NCBI GenBank assembly: GCA_023255955.1 | Contig: JAGDWD010000001.1 | Span: 1 to 64,000 of the forward strand | From: Desulfurococcales archaeon | GTDB lineage: Archaea > Thermoproteota > Thermoprotei_A > Sulfolobales > NBVN01 | Reading direction: 5' to 3' | Length of the DNA: 64,000 nucleotides | Part shown: piece by piece, positions 55,483-64,000 of the stretch | Layout of the letters: every line of letters begins with the position of its first letter | How positions within the stretch are numbered: position 1 is the first letter of the stretch | Notes under the pieces: model-generated | Told to the model about the DNA's origin: nothing | The model's database searches: none | What the model saw: only the letters and a program-made list of their open reading frames with translations | Program-made: the position numbers and the translations under genes

Positions 55483-56379
55483 CTAGCTAAGTAGAGAACC
55501 GTTCAAGGGCCTTGCAATGTATATCCCATCATCGCTAGACACAATCTCCACCTTAATCCTCTTACCCACAAGCCTATCATACCACTGAACACCAACCACA
55601 GTAATCGCAACATCATAGTCTTTATCAACAGCTATAACCTCGTTTTTGAGCCACCCAGGAACAGCAATGACAACGTCTATGACATCGCCTCTCCCATATT
55701 TTATCGGATACCTTCTAGCGGGTCTAATACCAAAATCAAGCCTTTTATAGTATAGAGCAATTCCATATTCTTTTTCCAGATCCTCCAAAAACCTTTTGAA
55801 TGTGCTCCAAGAAACTTCTTTGACGTTTCGAACCTTTCTTCCATACCTATGAACCTCATATTTCTGTATTCCGAAGGGTGGAAACCTCTTTCCAACCCCT
55901 ATTCTGAGACCCCACTCAACAATCTTCTTTATATCGTCGTCGTTTAGACCCGGTATCCACACAGGGGTTAGATGGACATCTATCCTGGTGTTTCTAACAA
56001 TATACTCGACGATCTCCATAACACTTTTAACGCTGTACCACGGAACCCCCTGGATGATCTTGCCCTTCTCCTCGTCGAGTGTATCGATGCTGATGTTCAG
56101 CCTGTCTAGGCCAGCCTCGTCGAGCATGTCTATCAATGCTTTGGATAGTGTCTGTCCCCTACTCTCCATAGCAACCCTTGGAAAGATCTTCTTAAGCTCT
56201 CTAACGATGTCAACTATGTTTGGGTGTGTTGGGGGCTCCCCCACACCATCTATGAGAGCTTCTAGCACGTCGCCACCCTTAGCATTTCTCACATGCTTTG
56301 CCCACTTGACCAGGTGTCTCCAGTCCACAATATACTCTGATTGTCTGTGTCTAGAGGGCTCTAAACATGAGTCTATACT
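55483..56379 (-). pseudogene. Truncated COG2100 radical SAM protein, lacks the Fe-S cluster motif
   Basis: The 281-residue frame aligns along most of the radical SAM protein at 80-1303 (IDGVGEPPTHP, EAGLDRLNISID, VWIPGLNDDDI, GIQKYEVHRYGRKV). The frame upstream of the predicted start still aligns (SIDSCLEPSRHRQSE against SVDAGPASRTRQSE) and then stops exactly where CxxxCxxC should be. The missing N-terminus removes the cluster, so it cannot be an active radical SAM enzyme. Homology ends where the DUF424 gene begins. Confidence 0.8.
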
Positions 56380-56381
56380 TT

Positions 56382-56555
56382 ATGAAGATCCATAGCGTAG
56401 GCAGGAAAAAGATTGTTGCTGTTTGTGATGAGGAGATTCTTGGCATGGTGTTTAGAGAAGGTGATGTGGTTCTAGACATTTCGCCTAAGTTCTACGGCGG
56501 TAAGAAGGCAGATCTAGAAACATTAGCATATTTTGACAGTGGTCTTGTCACATAA
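56382..56555 (+). pseudogene. DUF424 family protein, C-terminally truncated
   Basis: From ATG 56382 the protein reads MKIHSVGRKKIVAVCDEEIL, GMVFREGDVVLDISPKFYGG, the N-terminal part of the archaeal DUF424 family. The family is normally about 95-100 residues; here it ends after 57, where the sequence passes into antisense of a cut moeA. It is therefore a fragment at a junction. Confidence 0.65.
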
Positions 56556-56914
56556 ATTGTGTTGCTATCCCTTATAACATCCTCTATCATTACTACAGCA
56601 TCAGCTCCTATAGGCATTTTCTGTCCTGTAACAACAGGTATCGCTTCATCACATGAGTTTAGAGCGTCGCCAAACTGTATTTTCAATGGAATTGGATTGT
56701 TTGGGGATGCTGATGACGCAGCCCCGCTACATATTGCATAACCGTCAACAGCACTTCTATCAAATGGCGGAAGGTCTATAGGTGCATAAACATCTTCGGC
56801 TAGTACCATACCAACGGCATTATCCAATTCAACTTCTGCAAAACCTAACTCTAACTTAACATGCTGTAATAGCGATTTCAATGCTTCTTCAATAGGCTTA
56901 TAATGGTATATCAT
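56492..56914 (-). pseudogene. moeA: MoeA N-terminal fragment (molybdopterin molybdotransferase)
   Basis: The 140 residues begin YKPIEEALKSLLQHVKLELG and include VLAEDVYAPIDLPPFDRSAV, DGYAI and VVTGQKMPIGADAVVMIED, the N-terminal domains of MoeA, which is about 400 residues when complete. Homology stops near the DUF424 fragment at about 56545. The rest, including the active MPT-binding domain, is missing. Confidence 0.85.
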
Positions 56915-57061
56915 ACCATCATTCCAGAGGGGCTATGATCAAATCAAAACAGATTCCTATGCGACCAATATAAGTTTATTTTTGGATAAACTTGGATTAT
57001 ATAGTTAAATGATGATGTAGCTGAGCTCTGAATAGTGATGTACCCGGATTGTCTGACACAT

Positions 57062-57760
57062 TCATTTACCCGCATCAGCTTTTTTGTAGTAACTGCACAA
57101 GTCTCTTAACACACACTCATTACATAGAGGTTTCCTAGCCTTACAAACCCTCCTTCCATGCTCTATCAACAAAATGTGCAATTTCATTAAAATGTCAACA
57201 TCATTATGAGTTTCTGAGACGATCTTCTTTCTTATACTCTCATAACCCTCATTTTCAAGCGCTAGACCAATTCGTGTTAAAACCCTTTTGATGTGAGTAT
57301 CTATGGGAAATGTCGGTTTTCTTAGCACAGCTAATAAATACACATCAGCTGTTTTAGGCCCTACACCACGTATTTGCATCAGAATTTTTCGCGCTTCATC
57401 AACATCTAGCATGTGGAGCTTGTTAACAATGCCTTCATCGCTCTTGAACCACTTAGCTAATTCATATATTGTTTCTGCCCTTCTCTTGGCAATCCCGGCA
57501 ACCTTAATAGCATTTATAATAGTCTCAACTGGGGTTCGAAGAACCCTTTCCGGTTCTATTATGCCGCCAAGATCCCTTCTCAAATTGTTTAAAGCACGCA
57601 TAGCATTTCTATCACTTGTATTCTGACTCAAAACGATTCCAATCAAAATCTCAAAGTGGTTTACCTGATTATCTTTGGAAATCATATGCAAAACGATATA
57701 TTCATCCTTGTTCGGTCTATAGACACTCTCTAATCTTTTTAAAATCTCGTATAAATTCAT
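57062..57760 (-). CDS. nth: Endonuclease III (DNA glycosylase/AP lyase)
   Basis: The 232-residue HhH-GPD protein has IGIVLSQNTSDRNAMRAL, the hairpin IRGVGPKTADVYLLAV with the catalytic-type lysine, FPIDTHIKRVLTRIG with the conserved Asp, and the C-terminal Fe-S cluster C-x6-C-x2-C-x5-C (CKARKPLCNECVLRDLC). It removes oxidised pyrimidines. It appears complete and is the intact gene of the patchwork segment. Confidence 0.92.
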   Translation of the reverse strand: MNLYEILKRLESVYRPNKDEYIVLHMISKDNQVNHFEILIGIVLSQNTSDRNAMRALNNLRRDLGGIIEPERVLRTPVETIINAIKVAGIAKRRAETIYELAKWFKSDEGIVNKLHMLDVDEARKILMQIRGVGPKTADVYLLAVLRKPTFPIDTHIKRVLTRIGLALENEGYESIRKKIVSETHNDVDILMKLHILLIEHGRRVCKARKPLCNECVLRDLCSYYKKADAGK

Positions 57761-57893
57761 GTCCTAGACACAAACCTTTTAGTAGTTAAAGGATATAAAT
57801 ATGTTATATGCTATGAATACTGTAGAAATTGGCTGGGTACTTATTAGAAGCTAATATATTTTTAGCGGAAACTCGGTATGCGAGGATAAAAAT

Positions 57894-58790
57894 ATGTCTA
57901 GGCAAACGATGTCAGTAGCTATAGTGATTCCAACTTATAACGAAGTCGAAAATATAGGCATTCTGCTTGGGGAGATAAAAAAGAATGTTCCCACAGATGT
58001 TGATTATGAGATAGTGGTTGTCGATGATAATAGCCCTGATGGTACATGGAAAAAGGCTGTTGAACTGCTTGAAAATAACATATTTGTTGTTAGAAGGATT
58101 GGTTTAAAAGGTCTTTCAACGGCTGTTATAGATGGCATAATTTTTTCTTCTAAGGACTATGCGCTTGTGCTCGATGCCGATTTGCAGCACCCACCAGAGT
58201 ATATAAAAGATATGATTTTCGAGGCGCAGAAAACCAATGTTGATGTCGTAATCGGCTCAAGGTATACCAAGGGTGGGGGTGTTGCTGGTTGGTCAAAAAC
58301 AAGGCTACTAATATCTAAGACGGCAACACTTATAGCGAAGCTGTTTCTGCCATCGGTACGAAGGATATCCGACCCGATGTCAGGTTTCTTCATGGTTAAG
58401 AGGAGAATTGTTTTAGAGAATCTATCGAAGTTAAACCCATATGGCTTCAAAATCCTTCTAGATGCGATACTGGATAGCATTGATTATGCGGAGGTTCTCT
58501 ACGATGGTGCTGGTTTCGAAGCCCCGCGGCTATTTACTAGACTTCCCCAGAATTTCAGAACATTTAATTCTTTGAAGAACTCATTGAAGAGGGGCCGTAA
58601 GGATGTTAAAGGCCTATTTAGAGTAACCCCAGTAGGTCTGTGCTTATTTACTCTAGCGAAAAGAGGTGATAAAAGTGATGATGTTCCGTATGTTGATATA
58701 TGTAGAGAGTTCGTATACAATGTCGAGATGTCCTTAATTCACGAAGAAATCGAAGTGGATAACGTTTGGGGTGTCAGAGGGTATGAGTAG
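57894..58790 (+). CDS. Family 2 glycosyltransferase (dolichol-phosphate mannosyltransferase-like) with a foreign C-terminus
   Basis: Residues 1-205 are a clean GT2 domain: VAIVIPTYNEVENIGILLGE, VVVDDNSPDGTW, LVLDADLQHPPEYI (DxD-type) and SDPMSGFFMVKR. The family sequence should go on with an EVPYVF...GESKL stretch, but after AEVLYDGAG the frame runs into about 95 residues of different character (SLKNSLKRGRKDVKGLFRVT). That part ends 8 bp past the Argonaute ATG. The junction near 58505 suggests a fusion of a cut GT2 gene to a former upstream neighbour of the Argonaute gene. Confidence 0.75.
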   Translation: MSRQTMSVAIVIPTYNEVENIGILLGEIKKNVPTDVDYEIVVVDDNSPDGTWKKAVELLENNIFVVRRIGLKGLSTAVIDGIIFSSKDYALVLDADLQHPPEYIKDMIFEAQKTNVDVVIGSRYTKGGGVAGWSKTRLLISKTATLIAKLFLPSVRRISDPMSGFFMVKRRIVLENLSKLNPYGFKILLDAILDSIDYAEVLYDGAGFEAPRLFTRLPQNFRTFNSLKNSLKRGRKDVKGLFRVTPVGLCLFTLAKRGDKSDDVPYVDICREFVYNVEMSLIHEEIEVDNVWGVRGYE

Positions 58791-61137
58791 TAGAGGCTAC
58801 GTCCTGGAAGCCTATAAACTCAGTTTCAGATTCCGAGAGAGTAAGGTACACACAGTCACCGTTCCCAAGGTAATTCTCCAACCATTACTAAACTTCCTGT
58901 TCATATCCGGAATTACCCACTCAAAACCGATGAAGCTACCTAATGAATCACTTTACCTAATTTACATAGTTGGTGATAACGATACTATCAACAGGGTTAA
59001 GGACTTTATAAAAGAGCATGACCCTAAGTCAGAGTTACCTGTCAATATGGGTGGTGGAGGCTCGGTAAGTAGTCTCGATGATAGCATCAAAGGTGACATG
59101 GCTTATAGAGCTGTTAGGCAGTACATCTACAGGAGGCTCGGGTTTAGAAGAGGTTCCGGGCAAAAACTCTACGATATTAGCAAGATTGTGCAAAGCCACG
59201 ACAATATCCTCAACGTCTTTCAAGCCTATGTAGTGAGTCACGACGTTATTAGTAACTCTAGCTACGTGTTCGTAGACGCAGCAAGGAAACTCGAATTCGC
59301 GGCTACCCTCAGAGATTTGGAGACGAAAGGTAAGCTAGGTACATCATCCAAGATTCAATGGGTTAAGATAAGGGACTCCACAGTTTCGTTCTACATCGAA
59401 CCCGATATTGATTTCAAGAAGTTTGGCCGCTCTAGTGATAAGGTAGTCAATACCTTAAAGTACATTGTTAAGTCGAGGTACATACCTCTAGACATCGATA
59501 AAATCGATAGTAGTGATGTCGTGGCTTTAACACCTAAAAGCGCTGGGCTTAGACTTGAGCTTCATAGAAAAGGCTATACTGTAACTATCGGTGATAAAGA
59601 AGTTGTCTTCCTACCTAAAAATGTATTAGTACCTGTAGCGTCTATGGATAACGTGTCCACTCTTCTTCAAGAATACATCACGCTAAAGTTCGGGCCGACC
59701 ACTCGTCATAAAGAGGTCTACGATCTTGTGCGGAAGCTTAGTTCAGACATAGAGATCGGAAATGTCTCCATAGCTCTAGACCCTCATCCACTAGAAATAA
59801 AGACTGGGAAAGTACCCCCAAATGAGCTCTACATAGATCTTAAAGACTCCGGAAACCAGGATACTGAAAAAGTTACGTTCGACTGGAGCCCCTACGAACT
59901 TCTGAAGAAGATCGTAGATAAGCTCCTTATCTACGTACTTTACAGTAAAGGTGATAAGGATAGCTATAGAGCTGCGGATCTCATTCGACGGGAACTACAT
60001 AAGAACCTGGATGTTATGCCTCAAATGCTTGAGATAGATTTTGGAGATGTTTATGTGCGAGACTCTAGAAAGATCGAGAGGCAATTAGAGTACATAACTG
60101 AAACAGCTAAGGGCGTAAACTGTGCTGTGCTAGTTATTGGTCCAGGTAGTATAGATGCTAGAGAGGATCGCGATCTCAGAAATAAAGTCGAGAAGGTGTT
60201 CAGGTTTAGAGGTTTGTTCTGCTGGTACATATCAATCACATCAATTATTCCTAAGCGTAGAGAGGAAGAGAGGAAGTTTAGGAATGTGCTCTCGAGGAAG
60301 CTTCTTGTAGTAATGAAGGAGCTAGCTATAAGGTTGCAACTGTTTTCGCATAAGCTTCAACCACTACAGCTATCAAAGATTGATGGTGGTACAGACGTTT
60401 TTGACGCTATAGCGGCAGCAGATGCGACTGTTATAGGTATGGAGAGAAGTCAGCTAAGAATTGGGGCTGTACTAATACTTATGAATTTAAGTAGAGGTAG
60501 CTATACGATTGAGACAGATACTTATGAGATAAATGAAAGTGGAGAGGACCCTACGTTGGCTAAAACGATCAAGAAAGCCTTGGAACAACTACAAGATACG
60601 AAGCTGATAATATACGTCAACAGAGCTAGACCTGAAGCACTTCTCAACTATCTTCAAGAAGATGAAGTTAGAGAACTCTTAAATAACGCAGTAATAGTTG
60701 GGGCTACAAAGACCCACACCTACTCAAGAATACTCAAGAAAGTAAATGACGTCTCATTCAGCAATCCAGAGCTGACAACGTATTACCAACTTTATACCAG
60801 AGACTTAAAAGAGTTGAGAAATGCGAGAGCAAAGATCTCAAGATACCTAGCGATAACAACTACAGCACAATTCGAAGTTGGAGAAAGATTAACGGTTAAA
60901 CCAACACTGCTATCAATCATCTTGAATAAGGATATCTGGAGATCCGAGAACATAGACAAGGTACTAAAGTACACGCTGACTCTATGTACACTAAACAACA
61001 CCACCACGTGGGTACACTCACTTCCGTGGCCTCTCCACAGGGTAGACAGAATACTCAAGAACGCCCACAGATTAGCCGAAGATAGAAACGATTTCATCAA
61101 AGCGCTCGAAGATAAAGATATAGTTAAAACACTCTAA
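58783..61137 (+). CDS. Argonaute-like PIWI protein, predicted catalytically inactive
   Basis: The 784-residue protein (ATG 58783; GTG 58771 is possible) has N-terminal and PAZ-like regions, a MID region (CAVLVIGPGSIDAREDRDLR) and a PIWI domain ending in the typical C-terminus (LPWPLHRVDRILKNAHRLAE). Other PIWI landmarks are AVIVGATKTHTYSRI and FEVGERLTVKPTL. The first catalytic Asp position reads VIGMERS and the third reads IIYVNRA, so the DEDX tetrad is not intact. Dead long pAgos usually guide partner effectors. The closest defence genes downstream are McrB/McrC-like. Confidence 0.78.
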   Translation: MSSRGYVLEAYKLSFRFRESKVHTVTVPKVILQPLLNFLFISGITHSKPMKLPNESLYLIYIVGDNDTINRVKDFIKEHDPKSELPVNMGGGGSVSSLDDSIKGDMAYRAVRQYIYRRLGFRRGSGQKLYDISKIVQSHDNILNVFQAYVVSHDVISNSSYVFVDAARKLEFAATLRDLETKGKLGTSSKIQWVKIRDSTVSFYIEPDIDFKKFGRSSDKVVNTLKYIVKSRYIPLDIDKIDSSDVVALTPKSAGLRLELHRKGYTVTIGDKEVVFLPKNVLVPVASMDNVSTLLQEYITLKFGPTTRHKEVYDLVRKLSSDIEIGNVSIALDPHPLEIKTGKVPPNELYIDLKDSGNQDTEKVTFDWSPYELLKKIVDKLLIYVLYSKGDKDSYRAADLIRRELHKNLDVMPQMLEIDFGDVYVRDSRKIERQLEYITETAKGVNCAVLVIGPGSIDAREDRDLRNKVEKVFRFRGLFCWYISITSIIPKRREEERKFRNVLSRKLLVVMKELAIRLQLFSHKLQPLQLSKIDGGTDVFDAIAAADATVIGMERSQLRIGAVLILMNLSRGSYTIETDTYEINESGEDPTLAKTIKKALEQLQDTKLIIYVNRARPEALLNYLQEDEVRELLNNAVIVGATKTHTYSRILKKVNDVSFSNPELTTYYQLYTRDLKELRNARAKISRYLAITTTAQFEVGERLTVKPTLLSIILNKDIWRSENIDKVLKYTLTLCTLNNTTTWVHSLPWPLHRVDRILKNAHRLAEDRNDFIKALEDKDIVKTL

Positions 61138-61201
61138 AGCAATACTGCTGGTAGGGCTTCTCGACCTAGTAGTAATTACCTCTTCGGCACTTAACCTTAT
61201 C

Positions 61202-61390
61202 ACCGTTTGTCCCTAGAGGGTCATTTCCATTACTTCAGGGTTGTTTGGCCTCCTCTAGGGACTTCCACCTCGCTCACAGGGGTTTTCCCTACCCCTGTGG
61301 GTCGTGGGTGGCTGTCGAGCCCAACGGCACGGGGCTCCCATCTACGTACAGCCCTAGGGAGCTCGGAGCATTGCTCCCATCACCCCTTAG
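61202..61390 (+). ncRNA. Structured RNA repeat family, copy C
   Basis: Stem 1 pairs GTCCCTAGAGG (61209-61219) with CCTCTAGGGAC (61252-61262), a compensated change from the ATG/CAT of copies A and B. Stem 2 pairs GCTCACAGGGGT with ACCCCTGTGGGT using wobbles. Stem 3 is GGAGC-ATT-GCTCC near 61366-61378. The loop of stem 1 differs completely from the other copies while the stem is kept. It starts 65 bp after the Argonaute stop. Confidence 0.75.
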
Positions 61391-61744
61391 AGCTTACACC
61401 CCCGACACAACCCTAATAAACTTTTCAGCCCACTCATAGTGATGGTAATAGTTGTAGCAGTAATAGCGTCACTCCCCATCTACACGTAAGCAATCAAAGT
61501 CGAGGTATCGACGTCCGCGTGGTTTTACTCTTGGTAGCTGGGGAGTCAGTACTTAAAAATAGATAGTTTAATGACCTGAAACTAGGTTAACACCTAGAGC
61601 AGTCCTTACGATAAAACCGTTATTCTTGAGTATCTCTGGAATGTTCACACAGAGCGATACGAACTTGTTAACAATTTTATATCTTAGCTCATGATATAGT
61701 AATATAAACTACTCCTATAATTTAAAAGCGTGGAGAGCAGTTAG
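61391..61744 (+). promoter_or_regulatory. Intergenic region with promoter of the McrB-like gene
   Basis: No gene is seen. The last 60 bases are AT-rich, with a TATA-like GTAATATAAACTAC at about 61699-61712, roughly 30-35 bp before the ATG at 61745. Confidence 0.45.
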
Positions 61745-63610
61745 ATGAGTAGTTTAAGTCTCTCTGATAAAGTTTTGATTTTAGAAGGGAGTTATGAAAA
61801 CTTTAAGACATCGCTATGTAAAGCACTTGAAACGGACAGATTTCTATGGGGTTTTAAGCATAAGAAAGATTACAATAAGGTTTTAAAAAGAGAAAATAGA
61901 GATTCACCAGTGGTCTTCTACATCCCTGAGAAAGAGGGTTCTGTTATCGGGAGGTGTTTTGTTAAGATGATTGCAAAAGTAGGTGAAGAAGTAAAAGATA
62001 AAGAACTTAGAGAGCTCTTTTGGCCAGACGAAATTAGAGCCAATAAAATAATATATCCATATAGATTTTACTTAGTGCCAGTGAAGACCTCAGAAAAACT
62101 ACCCGATATTTGTACCGGAGCTGAGCCACCAGAAGAGATTTTTATTAAATTAGATGATATAGAAAAGTATATCGAAGAAAAATGTGGAAGCAAGAAGCAA
62201 ATTCCAGTAGGGTGGTCTGCTAATACCCTGCAAGGATGTGAAGCCCGTAAACTCCTTGAATACTTAGAGCAGAACTTCACACTGGCTGATTTCAAATACA
62301 CACTTAAGAATCTCCTTGGGAGAATAAGGCCTTTCAGAAATAAATCCGGGGAATTGAAGTTTAGAGGAGACGAGGTATCTATTATTTTACTTAGTTTGTT
62401 TAGTGGTAAGAACGTCTTGTTGGTTGGTCCTCCTGGTTCTGGTAAAACTAGTTTATTGAGGGAGTTGCTCGACGGGCTTGGAGTAAGTTATAGATTGGTA
62501 ACCGGTAATCCTGAGTGGACTCCTTTTGACACTATTGGTGGTATGTTAGTTGGAGGGGGTGTGAGGAAGGGGTTTATATTTAGTACAATAGAGGAAAGCG
62601 TGAGAGTGTTTAGGGAGGACGGAAGATTACATTGGCTTATTCTCGATGAGATTAACCGTGCCAATGTGGACTTAGCGTTCGGTAAGTTCTTCACTCTGCT
62701 AGATCCTGTATATAGGGAGAAGGAGAAACTGGAAATACCGGGTGTTGAAGGTGGAGAGAGTAGTACGGTAGTCCCCTTCTCATTTAGAGTATTGGCTACT
62801 ATGAACAGCTATGACAGAGCAATGCTATTTAAACTAGGATACGCGCTGACAAGGAGGTTTGCTATTATAAGCCACATCTACCTTGAAGACCTATCCACGT
62901 ACTGTAATAACTACGTTAAGAAAGCTTCGGAGGAAAACACTTTAAGAGAGTTAGTCAAGTACTCTGAGACGATTAAAGACCTTCTCCACGTAGACTTCGA
63001 GAAGATAAGAGAAGAACTAGTTAAGTGTAGAGAAGTTAAGCACGGGGAATATACTCGACACGATTGTATAACACCGGTAGACTTCGCAGAGAAAATAAAG
63101 GGGTATGGTGATAAATGGGTTGAAGAAGTATTTTCTCTCAAAGTCTCGGAGACAGAGATTAAACTCGATAGAATTCTACTCGAACTTGTAGAGGAACTAA
63201 ATAGCGAGCTAGCTAATTACGAAGACTGCGAGATATGCCCGGTTCAAATAACACCTGGCGTTGTAGCAGATGCTTTGAAATACATAGCCGTAGGTATCTA
63301 CGCGTATAAACAGGGATATGGCAAACTAGAATGCCTAGCCAGTACGTCAAACGATAAACAGACACTCGCGTACGCACTCCTACTACTAGACACAGCTTTC
63401 TCCACTTACATCCTGCCACAACTGGATATATTGGCAGACTATGCCCATAGAGAGAAACTCTATCGAGGGAGGCCAGGAGCAGCTGGACAGTCTGAAGGGA
63501 ATAGCATTGAAGATATACTGAGAAGCATCAACGAGAAGTTGAAGAAGGCGGGGTTGATATACTCAGCTAAACTAGTTGAAAAGCTAGTGAAGGGGTACCA
63601 TGTCTTCTAA
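61745..63610 (+). CDS. McrB-like AAA+ NTPase
   Basis: The 621-residue protein has a lysine-rich N-terminal domain of about 200 residues and then an AAA+ module: Walker A LVGPPGSGKTSLLREL, NPEWTPFDTIGGMLVGG, Walker B WLILDEINRANVDLAFGKF and sensor RVLATMNSYDRAM with an ALTRRFAI arginine motif. This is the McrB/MoxR type that powers McrC in type IV (modified-DNA) restriction. The N-terminal domain would read the modified base or other target. It overlaps the next gene by 11 bp. Confidence 0.82.
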   Translation: MSSLSLSDKVLILEGSYENFKTSLCKALETDRFLWGFKHKKDYNKVLKRENRDSPVVFYIPEKEGSVIGRCFVKMIAKVGEEVKDKELRELFWPDEIRANKIIYPYRFYLVPVKTSEKLPDICTGAEPPEEIFIKLDDIEKYIEEKCGSKKQIPVGWSANTLQGCEARKLLEYLEQNFTLADFKYTLKNLLGRIRPFRNKSGELKFRGDEVSIILLSLFSGKNVLLVGPPGSGKTSLLRELLDGLGVSYRLVTGNPEWTPFDTIGGMLVGGGVRKGFIFSTIEESVRVFREDGRLHWLILDEINRANVDLAFGKFFTLLDPVYREKEKLEIPGVEGGESSTVVPFSFRVLATMNSYDRAMLFKLGYALTRRFAIISHIYLEDLSTYCNNYVKKASEENTLRELVKYSETIKDLLHVDFEKIREELVKCREVKHGEYTRHDCITPVDFAEKIKGYGDKWVEEVFSLKVSETEIKLDRILLELVEELNSELANYEDCEICPVQITPGVVADALKYIAVGIYAYKQGYGKLECLASTSNDKQTLAYALLLLDTAFSTYILPQLDILADYAHREKLYRGRPGAAGQSEGNSIEDILRSINEKLKKAGLIYSAKLVEKLVKGYHVF

Positions 63611-64000
63611 CCAGGTTTCTTCTTCGAAGAGGCCGTGCCCAGACAAGAAACTAGCTCACTTTTCAGGCCGGGATAGGACGCTACATATATGCCTAGTTGA
63701 AGACAGAACAGAAAGAAGGGAGAAACTAGAGGAAGATGTCCGTGAGGCGCTAGGGGGAGAGGAGATCTCGGTTTAAAACCGGAGGACGTTGTAGAGGAAG
63801 TACGTCGCTTTCTAGATGGACTTAAAGAAGCCGTAAACAGATCAATTGAAACCCTGTTTAGTGGTGAGTTAAGAGATATCTCACTACCGAAGGTAGCAGG
63901 AGATGAGGTTAACCCAGGTGAGTTTGTCGGGGACTTCCTGATTTACAGTGGTTGCGGGTCTAGGGTAGTACTACATGTAGAGCCTAAAACAGGGTGGGGT
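63600..64000 (+). CDS. McrC-like gene, partial at window edge, apparent frameshift
   Basis: ATG 63600 opens 58 residues (MSSNQVSSSKRPCPDKKLAH... EEDVREALGGEEISV) and meets a TAA at 63774. The next frame continues without a start codon to the window end (LKPEDVVEEVRRFLDGLKEA; LIYSGCGSRVVLHVEPKTGW). The HVEPKTGW stretch resembles the McrC core. A one-base change in the TTTAAAA run would join them. It may be a frameshift, an error, or two genes. Confidence 0.5.

Overview
The window looks like a crenarchaeal (Thermoprotei-type) hyperthermophile chromosome. The grounds are type I-A cas genes of the csa kind, TATA-box promoters a short distance upstream of starts with few Shine-Dalgarno sites, CRISPR repeats whose RNA-sense strand ends in ATTGAAAG, an Aeropyrum-like O-phosphoserine-type cysteine synthase, and an APE2256-family ring nuclease. 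No genus can be fixed from sequence alone. Layout: 0-11 kb is mostly ordinary chromosome: a COG2100 radical SAM gene, MscS channel, methyltransferase, MacB-like ABC pair, CDF metal exporter, tautomerase, dihydropteroate synthase and flavin reductase. Two genes here are frameshifted (an Ldh2-type dehydrogenase and a family 5 solute-binding protein). 11-16.4 kb is a gene graveyard with one intact gene (cysteine synthase) among remnants of PLD-like, YbjQ-like and DUF72 genes and a possible transposon end. 16.9-49 kb is a large CRISPR-Cas island. It holds Csx1, a decayed ring nuclease, a five-gene type III-A effector operon (cas11, csm3, csm4, csm5, cas10 with HD and GGDD), CRISPR array 1 (48 repeats plus a degenerate one), an intact ring nuclease, a second Csx1, csa3, a six-gene type I-A interference operon (csa5, cas7, cas5, cas8a, cas3', cas3''), CRISPR array 2 (21 repeats), and a cas4-cas1-cas2-cas4-csa3-cas6 operon. 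49-53.3 kb holds unknown accessory genes and a tRNA 3'-half that may be an attachment site. 53.3-58.5 kb is AT-richer and patchwork, with several chromosomal genes cut off at junctions. 58.5-64 kb is a defence segment: a PIWI/Argonaute-like protein whose expected catalytic aspartates are replaced, then an McrB-like AAA+ ATPase and the start of an McrC-like gene. How the genes work together: both arrays are transcribed leftward from leaders at their right ends. Each leader faces a rightward gene across a shared, nearly identical divergent promoter (ring nuclease at array 1, adaptation operon at array 2). A third copy of that promoter opens the window ahead of the radical SAM gene, so a third array probably lies just outside on the left. 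Cas10 with GGDD, two Csx1 HEPN effectors and a ring nuclease form a cyclic-oligoadenylate signalling circuit; the two Csa3 proteins carry the CARF-plus-winged-helix design of regulators that could link this signal to I-A expression and adaptation. The most novel item is a repeat family of about 120-300 bp (four copies at 12.2, 19.2, 32.2 and 61.2 kb, all on the + strand). It folds into conserved hairpins with compensatory base changes, and three copies adjoin CRISPR or Argonaute genes. I read it as an undescribed structured RNA.
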